This document shows, in pieces, positions 36,265-44,891 of a DNA stretch of 51,196 bases. The stretch comes from Labrys sp. WJW (GTDB lineage Bacteria; Pseudomonadota; Alphaproteobacteria; Rhizobiales; Labraceae). The translations under genes and the position numbers were made by a program. The stretch covers positions 1 through 51,196 of the forward strand of contig NZ_LYXZ01000047.1 in NCBI RefSeq assembly GCF_001676615.1, given 5' to 3'. Position 1 is the stretch's first letter. Each line of letters begins with the position of its first letter. The notes below the pieces were generated by a model. The model was not told where the DNA came from. It searched no databases and worked only from the letters and a program-made list of their open reading frames with translations.

Positions 36265-36760
36265 ATTAAATCCTTCATGCCACGCTCGTCGATCGGACAG
36301 CAGCGCGGCCACCGTCCGGGTCCGCGATCACAGCCCGTCTTCAGCCGCAAAGGCATGATGAAACGGTACGGCGATATCGCGACCCACGCGCGGATGGGAG
36401 CAGCGGAATGTTGTTGGGGACGGCCGGGAGGTGAGGCACTGCTTCTGAAAAAGCCAAAAACCAGCGCGCCGCGCGAACCCCCGAGCGGTCGTTACACGCG
36501 GTTGCTGCGCTTTTTGTAGCGCAAAGTCAAGAAAAAAGCGGAGAAAGTGCAATCGCGGCGATGAAAAGGAGGACGGAAGGCCCATCCTGGCATCACAGGC
36601 GTCTCGCCTGCTCTTCCGTTCCCGCAAGCGTGCCGCTCCCAGATGCAGGCGAAATGCCTGCGATCCCGCTGGTCATGGCCCGATCGCCGCCATTTCCCGC
36701 GCCGCCAATCCGGCTTATGGAGGAAGGCGATCACCGCTTCCCATCCGCCCGGCCTCGACG
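36265..36760. other. 496-bp intergenic region with REP-like palindromes
   Basis: It holds the helicase promoter on the left. On the right it holds short palindromes of a common repeat type: CAGGCGTCTCGCCTG (36596-36610) and GCAGGCGAAATGCCTGC (36645-36661). Longer open frames here translate to repeat-like sequence (PLPDAGEMPAIP) and are not taken as genes. Confidence 0.5.
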
Positions 36761-36934
36761 ATGCTGCCTCTCAAAGCCCTGGTCCCGGCGTTCCTGGCGC
36801 TGCATCCGCACAGCCCGGCCAAGCCGCTGGACTGGAAGGGCTGCCGCCAGACCACATTGCTCGATCCACGCAACCCCGACGGATTCTATGCCATCGCGGG
36901 GCGCAAGCTGGCCCTCGAGCACCTACGGAACTGA
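36761..36934 (+). CDS. Small hypothetical protein (57 aa)
   Basis: A frame of 57 codons starts MLPLKALVPAFLALHPHSP and ends GFYAIAGRKLALEHLRN. It has a sensible protein-like make-up and third-position GC bias. No clear ribosome-binding site stands before the ATG, and no family is recognised. It might be a remnant of a longer gene, since it lies just right of a repeat cluster. Confidence 0.35.
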   Translation: MLPLKALVPAFLALHPHSPAKPLDWKGCRQTTLLDPRNPDGFYAIAGRKLALEHLRN

Positions 36935-37116
36935 CGGCGCCCAAGCTGCAAACGTCGCCCCCGGCCCTCTAACGCAACGTCATGGACATTCCCTAGCGTT
37001 GCTGTTCATATACGCTTAGATTCTTTCGAGCGTGACTCGGGACCCTGCGGCGGATGAAGGAGGGCTTCGCCGTACTCCCGGTAGGTTCCGCCGAGATGCA
37101 AGGGCGTTCCGTCAGC

Positions 37117-37464
37117 ATGTCCGAATCCGAAACCACGCCTGCCGATGCCAGCCCGGCAAGGCCCGACGACCGGGACTTCGACAGGGCCACCGCCGAATTC
37201 AGCAGGGCGCTCGAACGCAGCCCCGATGCCGTCGACGCCTTGTACGAACGGGCCCTCGCCTATCACCACAAGCGATCCTTCCCACAGGCTATCGCCGATT
37301 ATGACAGGGTGATCGCGCTCGACCCCGGCCATGCCGATGCCCTCTTCAAGCGCAGCGTCGTGCATCGCCAGTTCGGCGCCTTCGACAAGGCCACCGCCGA
37401 TTTCGACCGGGCCGTACAGCTCCTCTGGCGCCAGCAGGCGTTTTCCCCCGCGAAAGAGCCCTGA
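37117..37464 (+). CDS. Small TPR-repeat protein
   Basis: About 115 residues with two to three tetratricopeptide repeats: FDRATAEFSRALERSPDAVDALYERALAYHHKR, FPQAIADYDRVIALDPGHADALFKRSVVHRQFG and FDKATADFDRAVQLL. TPRs mediate protein binding. No signal peptide is seen. The start is uncertain: MSESETTPADAS at 37117 is preferred, but in-frame ATGs at 37054 and 37096 exist. The partner is unknown. It lies upstream of the phosphate transporter on the same strand. Confidence 0.72.
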   Translation: MSESETTPADASPARPDDRDFDRATAEFSRALERSPDAVDALYERALAYHHKRSFPQAIADYDRVIALDPGHADALFKRSVVHRQFGAFDKATADFDRAVQLLWRQQAFSPAKEP

Positions 37465-37574
37465 CCGACCTGCCTTCTTCCTTGCCCGCGGCGCAAGGTT
37501 AACATTTTGTCATCTAAGCTTCACGAACCCCGCCTAAGGGTCGCCAGACCATGGAAACACGGGGATGTTTGGTG

Positions 37575-39173
37575 ATGACGGACGTTACATCGGGCCAAAG
37601 GAGCGGCCATCCGCTCGATAGGCCTAGCTCTCTCGGCAACCTGCCCAATATCGTGATCGCCCTGATCCTGCTCGGGGGCCTGGGCTATGTCTGCTACGCG
37701 CTGGCCGCCGATCTCACCGGCGCGGTGGCCGTGCCCTGGATCCTGCTCGGCCTTGCCCTGCTGATCGCGCTCGGCTTCGAATTCGTCAACGGCTTCCACG
37801 ATACCGCCAATGCGGTGGCGACGGTGATCTATACCCATTCGCTCCCCGCCGAATTCGCGGTGATCTGGTCGGGTTTCTTCAACTTCCTCGGCGTGCTCAC
37901 GGCGAGTGGCGCCGTGGCCTTCGGCATCATCTCGCTGCTGCCGGTGGAACTGATCATGCAGGTCGGCTCGAGTGCGGGCCTTGCGATGGTCTTTGCGCTT
38001 CTGATCGCCGCCATCGTCTGGAACCTCGGCACCTGGTATTTCGGCCTGCCGGCCTCGAGCTCCCACACCATGGTCGGCTCGATCATCGGTGTCGGCCTCG
38101 CCAACCAGTTCCTGGCCCCCGCCGGCTCGGCGACCAGCGGCGTCGACTGGTCCCAGGCCAAGAATATCGGCCTTTCCTTGCTCATTTCGCCCCTGTTCGG
38201 CTTCTTCCTGGCGGGCGCCCTGCTGCTCCTGATGAAAACCGTGGTGCGCAACAAGGCCCTCTATGTCGAGCCGAAGGGCAGCAACCCGCCTCCGTTGTGG
38301 ATCCGTGGCCTGCTGATCCTGACCTGCACGCTGGTCAGCTTCTTCCATGGCTCCAATGACGGCCAGAAGGGCATGGGCCTGATCATGCTGATCCTGATCG
38401 GCGTGGTGCCTACCGCCTTCGCCCTCAACCGCACGCCCGACATCAACTATCTCGAGACCTACAAGGCTGCGTCGACCGCGGCCGGTTCGGTCCTGGGCAA
38501 CTACATCAAGCCGGGCGTGACGGTCGCTCCCGCCGATGCCAAGGCCAAGGTCGCCGAGGCGGTGCGCACGCGCAACTGGAGCGACGAGACGACACCGGCC
38601 CTGAAGATCTTCATCGAACAGACCACCGCCCAGCTCTCGCCCTACGGTTCGGCCGCTGCCGTGCCGGCGGGGCAGGTCTCCAACACCCGCAACGACATGT
38701 ATCTGATCGGCGAAGCCCTCAAGCTCATCGATTCCAAAAAGCTGCTACCGGTATCGGATGCCGACCTGAAGGCGATCAAGACCTATCACACCGCCACCGA
38801 CAACACGACCAAGTTCATCCCGACCTGGGTGAAGGTCGCCATCGCCCTGGCCCTCGGCCTCGGCACCATGGTGGGCTGGAAGCGCATCGTGGTGACGGTC
38901 GGCGAGAAGATCGGCAAGACCCACTTGACCTACGGTCAGGGAGCCTCGGCCGAGATCGTCGCCGCGGCGACGATCGGCGCTGCCGACTATCTCGGCCTGC
39001 CGGTCTCCACCACCCATGTGCTGTCTTCGGGTGTCGCCGGCACCATGGCGGCCAATGGCACGGGGCTGCAGATGTCGACGGTCCGCAACCTGATCATGGC
39101 CTGGGTGCTCACCCTGCCTGCCTCCATGGCCCTGTCCTTCGTGCTCTTCGTGGTGCTGCGCCAGATCATCTGA
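37575..39173 (+). CDS. Inorganic phosphate transporter (PiT family)
   Basis: About 532 residues with ten or more membrane helices. The two PiT repeats carry the signatures FVNGFHDTANAVATVIYT near the N-terminus and FFHGSNDGQKGMGLIM in the middle. GLPVSSTH-type motifs are seen as GLPASSSHTMVGSIIGVGLAN and GLPVSTTHVLSSGVAG. A soluble loop of about 130 residues separates the halves. It imports phosphate as a metal-phosphate or with protons. ATG 37575 is preferred; METRGCLV at 37551 is an in-frame alternative. A strong terminator follows. Confidence 0.93.
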   Translation: MTDVTSGQRSGHPLDRPSSLGNLPNIVIALILLGGLGYVCYALAADLTGAVAVPWILLGLALLIALGFEFVNGFHDTANAVATVIYTHSLPAEFAVIWSGFFNFLGVLTASGAVAFGIISLLPVELIMQVGSSAGLAMVFALLIAAIVWNLGTWYFGLPASSSHTMVGSIIGVGLANQFLAPAGSATSGVDWSQAKNIGLSLLISPLFGFFLAGALLLLMKTVVRNKALYVEPKGSNPPPLWIRGLLILTCTLVSFFHGSNDGQKGMGLIMLILIGVVPTAFALNRTPDINYLETYKAASTAAGSVLGNYIKPGVTVAPADAKAKVAEAVRTRNWSDETTPALKIFIEQTTAQLSPYGSAAAVPAGQVSNTRNDMYLIGEALKLIDSKKLLPVSDADLKAIKTYHTATDNTTKFIPTWVKVAIALALGLGTMVGWKRIVVTVGEKIGKTHLTYGQGASAEIVAAATIGAADYLGLPVSTTHVLSSGVAGTMAANGTGLQMSTVRNLIMAWVLTLPASMALSFVLFVVLRQII

Positions 39174-39193
39174 GACCGCACGCCTTCTTCGTT

Positions 39194-39226
39194 GAAATGG
39201 CCGCCCCCTGGGCGGCCATTTCTTTT
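39194..39226 (+). terminator. Rho-independent terminator of the phosphate transporter gene
   Basis: GAAATGGCCGCCC (39194-39206) and GGGCGGCCATTTC (39210-39222) form a perfect 13-bp stem with a 3-base loop, followed by TTTT. Confidence 0.88.
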
Positions 39227-39252
39227 GAAGGCTACACCTGAACCGTTACGCT

Positions 39253-39412
39253 GCCCCTCACCCTTACCCTCTCCCCGCAAGAGGCGGGGCGAGGGAGACG
39301 TCGGCGTTTCGCCCTATCCTGCAGACGCAACATCTCGCACCAAGGCGCGACATGGGGCGCCCCTCGCCCCGTCCTTACGGGGAGAGGGTAAGGGTGAGGG
39401 TGAGGGGCGGCT
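39253..39412. repeat. CCCTCACCCTTACCC... inverted element, copy 3 (variant)
   Basis: CCCTCACCCTTACCCTCTCC near 39255 is inverted near 39380-39400 (GGAGAGGGTAAGGGTGAGGG), around a unique core. It is a variant of the elements at 19243 and 24240. It lies between the convergent phosphate transporter and cutC genes. Confidence 0.65.
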
Positions 39413-39444
39413 CAATCGGGGCTAAATTCATTCGCCCGTTTGAC

Positions 39445-40167
39445 CTAGGCTGACGCCATCGCATCCCGGAATGACCGGACGATCTCGACCTGGGTCTGGC
39501 GCCGCGCGCCCACCGCAAAGCCGAGGCGGATGGCATCGGCGCTCCATGGCTCCCCTTCGGCCGAACAGGAACTGTGTACCTCGGTGACGGGCAGCGCCGC
39601 CAGCAGCGCTGCAATATTGGCCGGCGTCAATCCCGAGCCCGGCATGATGCCGATGCGTCCCCGGGCCGCTCGATGCAGGTGCACCAATTCGTCCAGGCCC
39701 GCGGATGCACCAGCCGCCCCCCCCGATGTGAGGATACGCTCGAAGCCGAGCGCGATGGCCGTCTCCAGCGCGGCCGGCCGGTCAGGCACCAGATCGAAGG
39801 CGCGATGCAGCGTGGTGCCGAGCCCCCTGGCATGCACCCGCTGGCGCGACAGCAAGGCTTCGTCGAGCCGGCCATCCGGTTGGGAGGCCCCCAATACGAC
39901 ACCGGCCAGCCCGGCGCCGCCCACCGCCTCGATATCGGCGAGCATGATCTCGCCTTCCCAGGCCGAGAAGACGAAATCGCCGGCTCGCGGCCGGATCATG
40001 GCATAGACCGGGATCGGTGCCTGCGCCGCCAGGCGCATCAGGCCCGGTGACGGCGTCAACCCGCCGAGTTCGAGCGCCGAGCACAGTTCGATGCGGTCGG
40101 CGCCGCCCTCGATCGCGGCTTCGAGGCTGGCGGCATCGGCGACACAGATTTCGAGCAAGGCCGTCAT
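39445..40167 (-). CDS. cutC: CutC family protein
   Basis: A 240-residue TIM-barrel protein of the CutC family. Typical blocks are LEICVADAASLEAAIEGGADRIELCSALELGGLTPS, IPVYAMIRPRAGDFVFS, TLHRAFDLVPD, ILTSGGAAGA and GRIGIMPGSGLTPANI. CutC was first linked to copper tolerance, but the biochemical role is unsettled. Here it overlaps the ROK kinase gene by 4 bases (ATGA) and lies in a putative amino-sugar island, which points to sugar rather than copper metabolism. No copper-related gene is near. Confidence 0.93.
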   Translation of the reverse strand: MTALLEICVADAASLEAAIEGGADRIELCSALELGGLTPSPGLMRLAAQAPIPVYAMIRPRAGDFVFSAWEGEIMLADIEAVGGAGLAGVVLGASQPDGRLDEALLSRQRVHARGLGTTLHRAFDLVPDRPAALETAIALGFERILTSGGAAGASAGLDELVHLHRAARGRIGIMPGSGLTPANIAALLAALPVTEVHSSCSAEGEPWSADAIRLGFAVGARRQTQVEIVRSFRDAMASA

Positions 40168-41078
40168 GGACGTTCTCCCTGATGAACCAAGAGGGCCGCG
40201 CCGATCAATCCGGGCTCCGGCGCCAGAAGACTCGGCACCAGCAGCGGCTCGCCGGATTGCCGCAGGATGCGGCGGCGCACGGCCTCGTCCAGCCTTGCGA
40301 TCAGTTCCGGTACGCTGGCGAGGCCACCGCCGACCGGCACGATATCGGCGCCGACGATATTGACGGCCAAGGCCAGGGGCGAGGCGACGAGATCGACCTG
40401 GCAGGCCACCGTGCGGGCCGCCGCGGCATCGCCAGCGCGCCAGGCGCTGATGATTTCCGTGCTCTCGCATTCGTCGCCGGTGAGATGGCGATGCAGCCTC
40501 TCGAGGCCACGCGCGCCGCCGACCGTATCGACACACCCCTTCTGGCCGCAGCCGCAGGCAAAGCGCGGAATCGCGACCGGCGGATCGCCCGCCTCGGTCG
40601 CCGCCACCGGTCCATGCCCCCATTCGCCGGCAAAGCCGCCGGCCCCGGCGAGGATCCGCCCGTCGATGACCACCCCGCCGCCGATGCCGGTGCCGATGAT
40701 GATGCCGAAGACGATACGATGCCCGCGCCCGGCGCCCCTCACCGCCTCGGCGAGAGCAAAGCAATCGGCGTCATTGGCGACGTGCACCCGCACGCCCAGC
40801 CGCTCGGCCAGGTCGGGAGCGAGCCGCCGCCCGTCGAGGCAGGGAATATTGGCACAGGTGATGATCTGGCTGCGCGGATCGACCACGCCGGTGATGGACA
40901 AGGCGACGCCGTCGCCCTGCCCGGCCGCCCCCTGCTGCCTTAAATCAGCGAGTGCACGCACAAAAGCTTCGAAATCGTCGAGCGGCGTCGCAACCCGGGC
41001 AAAGGGATGGATCTCGCCTTGCGGCGAGGCGATGGCCGCCTTGATGGCGGAGCCACCGATGTCGAAGCAGATCGTCAT
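40164..41078 (-). CDS. ROK-family sugar kinase (N-acetylglucosamine/N-acetylmannosamine kinase-like)
   Basis: A 304-residue ROK kinase. The phosphate loop is FDIGGSAIKAAI (residues 5-16). The catalytic Asp is in VANDADCFALAEA, the ATP site is GTGIGGGVVIDG, and the sugar-binding region is GEWGHGP. The zinc site CGCGQKGCVDTVGG is complete. These fit kinases that act on GlcNAc, ManNAc or glucose. It is translationally coupled to cutC and divergent from a LacI regulator gene. The GlcNAc assignment rests on family likeness and the neighbouring glycosylasparaginase-like gene. Confidence 0.88.
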   Translation of the reverse strand: MTICFDIGGSAIKAAIASPQGEIHPFARVATPLDDFEAFVRALADLRQQGAAGQGDGVALSITGVVDPRSQIITCANIPCLDGRRLAPDLAERLGVRVHVANDADCFALAEAVRGAGRGHRIVFGIIIGTGIGGGVVIDGRILAGAGGFAGEWGHGPVAATEAGDPPVAIPRFACGCGQKGCVDTVGGARGLERLHRHLTGDECESTEIISAWRAGDAAAARTVACQVDLVASPLALAVNIVGADIVPVGGGLASVPELIARLDEAVRRRILRQSGEPLLVPSLLAPEPGLIGAALLVHQGERP

Positions 41079-41115
41079 TGACAGAAGGGACCTTCCAAAC
41101 CGTTGTTTCCTGTAT

Positions 41116-41140
41116 TAGGGCGTGGCGTCAGCTATGATTT
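41116..41140. repeat. Solo MITE-like end
   Basis: TAGGGCGTGGCGTCAGCTAT resembles the terminal repeat of the elements at 20617 and 44892. No matching right end was found within the next few hundred bases, so it is a remnant. It lies 12 bases before repeat copy D. Confidence 0.4.
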
Positions 41141-41151
41141 CGCATTCCCAT

Positions 41152-41252
41152 GGAGCAAAGCGCGTTTACACACCGACGCTGCGTTGCTCTGACTCTTTGG
41201 TTCGACGCGTCTTTGCGATTCTTGGCGATGCCGCCAAATCGCAAAACGCTTT
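41152..41252 (+). repeat. Dispersed two-hairpin element, copy D
   Basis: Hairpin 1 is GGAGCAAAGCGCG...GCGTTGCTCT. The linker is GGTTCGACGCG. Hairpin 2 is TTTGCGATTCTTGGCG...CGCCAAATCGCAAA, and the end is AACGCTTT. It closes immediately before the GGAGGAGC ribosome-binding site of the LacI-type gene. Confidence 0.8.
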
Positions 41253-41272
41253 GGAGGAGCTTATAAGGCCGC

Positions 41273-42262
41273 ATGAGGCGCAAGGCAGCACCGACCATCA
41301 GCGACGTGGCCGCCCTCGCCGGCGTCTCCAGGGCCGTCGCCTCGCGCGCGCTCTCCGCCTCCAAACGACCGGTATCCGGCGACAAGCGCGACCGCGTCCT
41401 GGCCGCGGCCGCCGAGCTCGGCTACCGCGTCAACCTCCTGGCACAGAGCCTGACGACCAAGACCGTCAATCTCGTCGCCGTCCTGGTCAACCACATTCAT
41501 GACCTTTCCGACCTCGATCTGTTCGACCTGCTGCTCGCCGAGATCCAGGCGGGCGGGCGACAGGTCATCCTGGTGCGGGTCGGCTCCACCGACAAGGTCG
41601 AGGAATTCCTGCGCCAGGGCGTGGCCTATCATGTCGATGCCGCCCTGGTATTCTCCGATTTCGCCGATGCCGCGACGGTGAGGCGCATGTTCCGCTCCGA
41701 CCTGGTGATCATGCTCAACGGCCGCCACGATCATCGCTCGCCCGCCATCATCCCGGACGAGGCCGTCGGCATCCGCCAGGCGGTTGCCGACGCCGCTGCC
41801 AAGGGTGTGAGGCGTGCCAGCCTGGTCACCGGCCGCGCGAGTTCGCTGGTTGAGCAGGCACGCATCGGCCTTTATCGCCAGGCCTTCCAGGTCCACGACA
41901 TCCAGCTTCTGCGCACCTTGCAGGGCGACTATTCCTATCGTTCCGGTCACGCCCTGGCACCGGGACTGATCGAAGGCGGCCAGCCCGACGCCGTGTTCTG
42001 TACCTCCGATGCCATGGCCATGGGCATCCTCGACGTCTTCCGGATGGATTTTCCGGGCAACCGGCCGGCGCGCTTCCGCCTCTATGGCTTCGACAATCTC
42101 TCTTTGCTCGATTTCGAGGCCTATCCGATCTCCTCGATCGGCTACGACAAGGCGGCCTATGTCGCCCGCATGCTGGGCCTGCTCAACGAGCCTCCGGCCG
42201 GCGGAAGCACGTTCGAGCCGGAACTGGTGCCGACCCGCTACGTGTCGCGCCTGACGGGGTGA
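41273..42262 (+). CDS. LacI-family transcriptional regulator
   Basis: A 329-residue regulator. The helix-turn-helix and hinge are in TISDVAALAGVSRAVASRALSASKRPVSGDKRDRVLAAAAELGYRVN (residues 8-54). A periplasmic-binding-protein-like effector domain follows, with VDAALVFSDF and PDAVFCTSDAMAMGILDVFR. GGAGGAGC precedes the start. It is divergent from ROK-cutC and convergent with the transporter operon, whose upstream region has a perfect LacI-type palindrome. It probably represses both groups and senses a sugar derivative. Confidence 0.92.
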   Translation: MRRKAAPTISDVAALAGVSRAVASRALSASKRPVSGDKRDRVLAAAAELGYRVNLLAQSLTTKTVNLVAVLVNHIHDLSDLDLFDLLLAEIQAGGRQVILVRVGSTDKVEEFLRQGVAYHVDAALVFSDFADAATVRRMFRSDLVIMLNGRHDHRSPAIIPDEAVGIRQAVADAAAKGVRRASLVTGRASSLVEQARIGLYRQAFQVHDIQLLRTLQGDYSYRSGHALAPGLIEGGQPDAVFCTSDAMAMGILDVFRMDFPGNRPARFRLYGFDNLSLLDFEAYPISSIGYDKAAYVARMLGLLNEPPAGGSTFEPELVPTRYVSRLTG

Positions 42263-42315
42263 GATAGGGCTCTTGCCACCTCGACAGGGATAGCGACGCA
42301 CAAGGAAGCGCCATT

Positions 42316-42400
42316 GCCTTCTCCCCTTGCGGGACCTGGCACTTCCTATGGAAGTGCCTTGGGTGGCATTGCGCAGCAATGACGGATGAGGGGAGAAGGG
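42316..42400. repeat. CCTTCTCCCC...GGGGAGAAGG inverted element, copy 4 (short)
   Basis: CCTTCTCCCCTTGCGGGACC (about 42318-42337) faces GGATGAGGGGAGAAGGG at 42384-42400. Inside is a GGCACTTCC...GGAAGTGCC hairpin (42338-42358). It is a short relative of the elements at 19243 and 24240, between the convergent LacI-type and binding-protein genes. Confidence 0.55.
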
Positions 42401-42417
42401 AGACGCGCCCCTCCCCC

Positions 42418-43209
42418 TCACCACAGGGGGGTCAGCTTGGGCGGATTGGCCTTCTCCCCCCACCATTTCTTGTAGTTGGCCTCATAGGCGCCGGACTGGA
42501 TGTAGTCGGAGACGAACATGTCGAGCCAGCGCACGAATTCGGGATCGCCCTTGGCCACCGCAATGCCGATGGGATCGTTGGAATAGAGCCCCGGCAATGT
42601 GACCAAAGAGGGGTTCTTGGTGGCGAGATAGTCGAGCAGGGATGAATCCTCGATCGCCGCGTCCACGCGCTTTTGCTGGAGCTGCAGCACGCCATCGGGC
42701 GCGAACTGGTCGACATAGACGAGATTGGCGGTCGGCACCGCCTTCTTGAGGAAGCTCTCGCCGGTCGTGCCGCGCCCGACCACCACCGACTTGCCGCCGA
42801 GGTCCTCCAGCTTGGCGATGCCGGCGTCGGCCTGCACCAGGATGCGCAGGCCGGCCCGGTTGTAGGGGATGGAGAAGTTCACCGTCTTGGCCCGTTCCAG
42901 CGTGGCCGAGGTGTTGGCGACCACGATGTCGAGCTGTCCGGAGACCAGCATCGAGATGCGGGCATCGCCGGAGACATCGGTGAATTCCACCGGCACGCCC
43001 AGTTTCTCGGCGAGAAGATTGGCGACGTCGACGTCGTAGCCGACCGGATTGTTCTGGGCATCGCGGAAGCCGATCGGCTCTCCGCCCAGCGAGACGCCGA
43101 TGCGCACGCTGCCGCGCGAGCGGATGTCGTCGAGCTTGCCGGCAAACGCCGGCAGGGCGGCGCAGGCAGCGATCGCCAAGCCCAGTAATGCAGGCAGGAT
43201 CTTCTTCAT
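42418..43209 (-). CDS. Polar-amino-acid-type ABC transporter substrate-binding protein
   Basis: A 263-residue family 3 solute-binding protein. The signal peptide MKKILPALLGLAIAACAALPAFAG is followed by LDDIRSRGSVRIGVSLGGEPIGFRDAQNNPVGYDVDVANLLAEKLG, the standard start. DIVVANTSATLERAKTVNFSIPYNRAG and VGRGTTGESFLKK form the ligand pocket. It is the last gene of the five-gene leftward operon. The ligand may be an amino acid or, given the adjacent hydrolase, a glycosyl-asparagine or aspartyl compound. Confidence 0.92.
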   Translation of the reverse strand: MKKILPALLGLAIAACAALPAFAGKLDDIRSRGSVRIGVSLGGEPIGFRDAQNNPVGYDVDVANLLAEKLGVPVEFTDVSGDARISMLVSGQLDIVVANTSATLERAKTVNFSIPYNRAGLRILVQADAGIAKLEDLGGKSVVVGRGTTGESFLKKAVPTANLVYVDQFAPDGVLQLQQKRVDAAIEDSSLLDYLATKNPSLVTLPGLYSNDPIGIAVAKGDPEFVRWLDMFVSDYIQSGAYEANYKKWWGEKANPPKLTPLW

Positions 43210-43228
43210 GATTGTGCACTCCCCTCTG

Positions 43229-44146
43229 TCAGATTGTTCTTGCCGGCCGGAGCTCGGGCTCGGCCATCGTATCGTCCCACAACCAGTAGCGGATCTCGCC
43301 CTCGCAGCGGAAATTCACGACCTCATGGCGGCCCTGGGCATCGGCCGCATGGATGACCACGCCGCCGAGAAAGCCCTCGCGGAGCTCGGCGAGCTCCTCC
43401 ACGGCGAGATCGACGGCCTCGCGCAGCGAGCGGCCGAGCTTGAGGGCGAGCACGATGGTGCGCGCGGTGGCGCAGCGCATGGTCATCTCGCCGGTATGGG
43501 TGCAGGCGGCCGCGCCGTAGCGGCTGTCGGCATAGAAGCCGGCGCCGGGAATGGGGCTGTCGCCGAGGCGTCCCGGATATTTCCAGGCCCAGCCCGAGGT
43601 CGAGGTCGCGGTATGGCTGCCGCGCCTTGCATCGGCGCTGAGAAAGACGGTGGTGTCCCTCACTCGCTCCGGATCGGTGATCGCGCGCGACAAAGGCGCG
43701 AGCGGTATGTCAGGAAAACGCGCCAACTGCTCGGGGTCGAGTTCGGTTTCGAGGCGTTGGCGCCAGACGCGCCTGGAATCCTCGATCAGCACCTCATCGA
43801 CGGAGAAACCGATTTCACTGGCAAAGCGCCGGGCGCCTGCTCCCGTCAGCATGACATGGGGCAGGCGTTGCATCACGGCCTGAGCCAAGGCAGCGACCGG
43901 GATGGTATCGGGCACGGCGCCGACCGAACCGATTTCCCTCGTCGTGCCGTTCATCACGGCGGCATCGCATTCCATCATGCCGAGCATATTGGGCCAGCCG
44001 CCATAGCCGACGCTGCGCACGCGCGGCTCCGCCTCGACCCGGCCTATGCCGGCAACCATGGCATCGAGGCTATCGGCGCCGGCCCGCAGCATCTCGACCG
44101 TGAGCGGGAATCCGGGCCAGGCTTCGGCATTGGCGAGCAACAACAT
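43229..44146 (-). CDS. Glycosylasparaginase-family Ntn hydrolase (N4-(beta-N-acetylglucosaminyl)-L-asparaginase-like)
   Basis: A 305-residue member of the N-terminal-nucleophile asparaginase family. SVGYGGWPNMLGMMECDAAVMNGTTREIGSVG matches the alpha-subunit pattern of glycosylasparaginases. RDTTVFLS carries the autocleavage site; Thr165 would become the nucleophile. TSTSGWAWKYPGRLGDSPIPGAG follows, as in human AGA. These enzymes split GlcNAc-Asn into aspartate and aminoGlcNAc. Plant-type asparaginase or isoaspartyl peptidase activity remains possible. It lies between the ATPase and binding-protein genes of an importer operon, so its substrate is probably what is imported. No signal peptide is seen. 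Confidence 0.85.
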   Translation of the reverse strand: MLLLANAEAWPGFPLTVEMLRAGADSLDAMVAGIGRVEAEPRVRSVGYGGWPNMLGMMECDAAVMNGTTREIGSVGAVPDTIPVAALAQAVMQRLPHVMLTGAGARRFASEIGFSVDEVLIEDSRRVWRQRLETELDPEQLARFPDIPLAPLSRAITDPERVRDTTVFLSADARRGSHTATSTSGWAWKYPGRLGDSPIPGAGFYADSRYGAAACTHTGEMTMRCATARTIVLALKLGRSLREAVDLAVEELAELREGFLGGVVIHAADAQGRHEVVNFRCEGEIRYWLWDDTMAEPELRPARTI

Positions 44147-44155
44147 ATCGGGGGC

Positions 44156-44890
44156 CTAATCTTTCCGCATTTTCGAAAGGAATTGTGCGATGCGCGGATG
44201 GTCGCGCCCGACCTCGGGGGCGAAGAAGGCATCGGTCGGCAGGTCGACCAGCAGCCTTCCATGTTCGAGGAAGACGATGCGGTCCGAGATGCGACGGGCG
44301 AACTCCACCTCATGGGTGACGAACAGCATGGTGGTGCCGGTGCGGGCGAGCTTGGCCAGGATGGCCAGGACCTCGGCGGTCATTTCCGGATCGAGTGCGC
44401 TCGTCACCTCGTCAAGCAGGAGATAGCGCGGGTTCATGGCGAGCGCCCGGCAGATGCCGACGCGCTGGCGCTGGCCGCCGGAAAGCTGGGCCGGATAGGA
44501 GGCCGCCTTGTCTCCCATGCCGACCTGCTCCAGCAGGACGATGGCGCGGTGCTCGGCCTCGGCCCGGGCCTGGCGCAGCACTTCCAGCGGAGCCAGGGTG
44601 ATGTTCTGCAGCACGGTCAGATGCGGATAGAGGTTGAAGAGCTGGAACACCGTCGCCGAGCGCTTGCGCGCCTCGGTGAGGTCCCGCGGCTTGGAAACGT
44701 CGAACTCGTCGATGGTGATGCGGCCGGCGTCGAGCTTCTCCAGCCCGTTGATGCAGCGGATCAGGGTGGACTTGCCCGAGCCGGACGAACCGAGCACGGA
44801 GACGACCTGCCCCGGCTCGATGGCGAGATCCACGCCGTCGAGCACGCGGTGCGAGCCGAAATCCTTGCAGACTTTCTCGACTTTCAGCAT
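44156..44890 (-). CDS. Polar-amino-acid-type ABC transporter ATP-binding protein
   Basis: A 244-residue GlnQ/HisP-type ATPase. Walker A is GSSGSGKST, the signature is LSGGQRQR, Walker B is YLLLDEVTSALDPE, and the H-loop is FVTHEVEFAR. MLKVEKVCKDFGSHRVL at 44890 is the proper start. An in-frame ATG six codons upstream lies inside the terminal repeat of the inserted MITE and would add MDDTPY. The gene is separated from its permease genes by that element. Confidence 0.92.
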   Translation of the reverse strand: MLKVEKVCKDFGSHRVLDGVDLAIEPGQVVSVLGSSGSGKSTLIRCINGLEKLDAGRITIDEFDVSKPRDLTEARKRSATVFQLFNLYPHLTVLQNITLAPLEVLRQARAEAEHRAIVLLEQVGMGDKAASYPAQLSGGQRQRVGICRALAMNPRYLLLDEVTSALDPEMTAEVLAILAKLARTGTTMLFVTHEVEFARRISDRIVFLEHGRLLVDLPTDAFFAPEVGRDHPRIAQFLSKMRKD

Positions 44891-44891
44891 G

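Noticed and set aside
41095..41112. Possible second LacI operator (CCAAACCGTTGTTTCC) between ROK and lacI genes
   Set aside because: The AAAC and GTTT halves are 4 bases apart instead of 2 as in the perfect site, so it is too degenerate to call.
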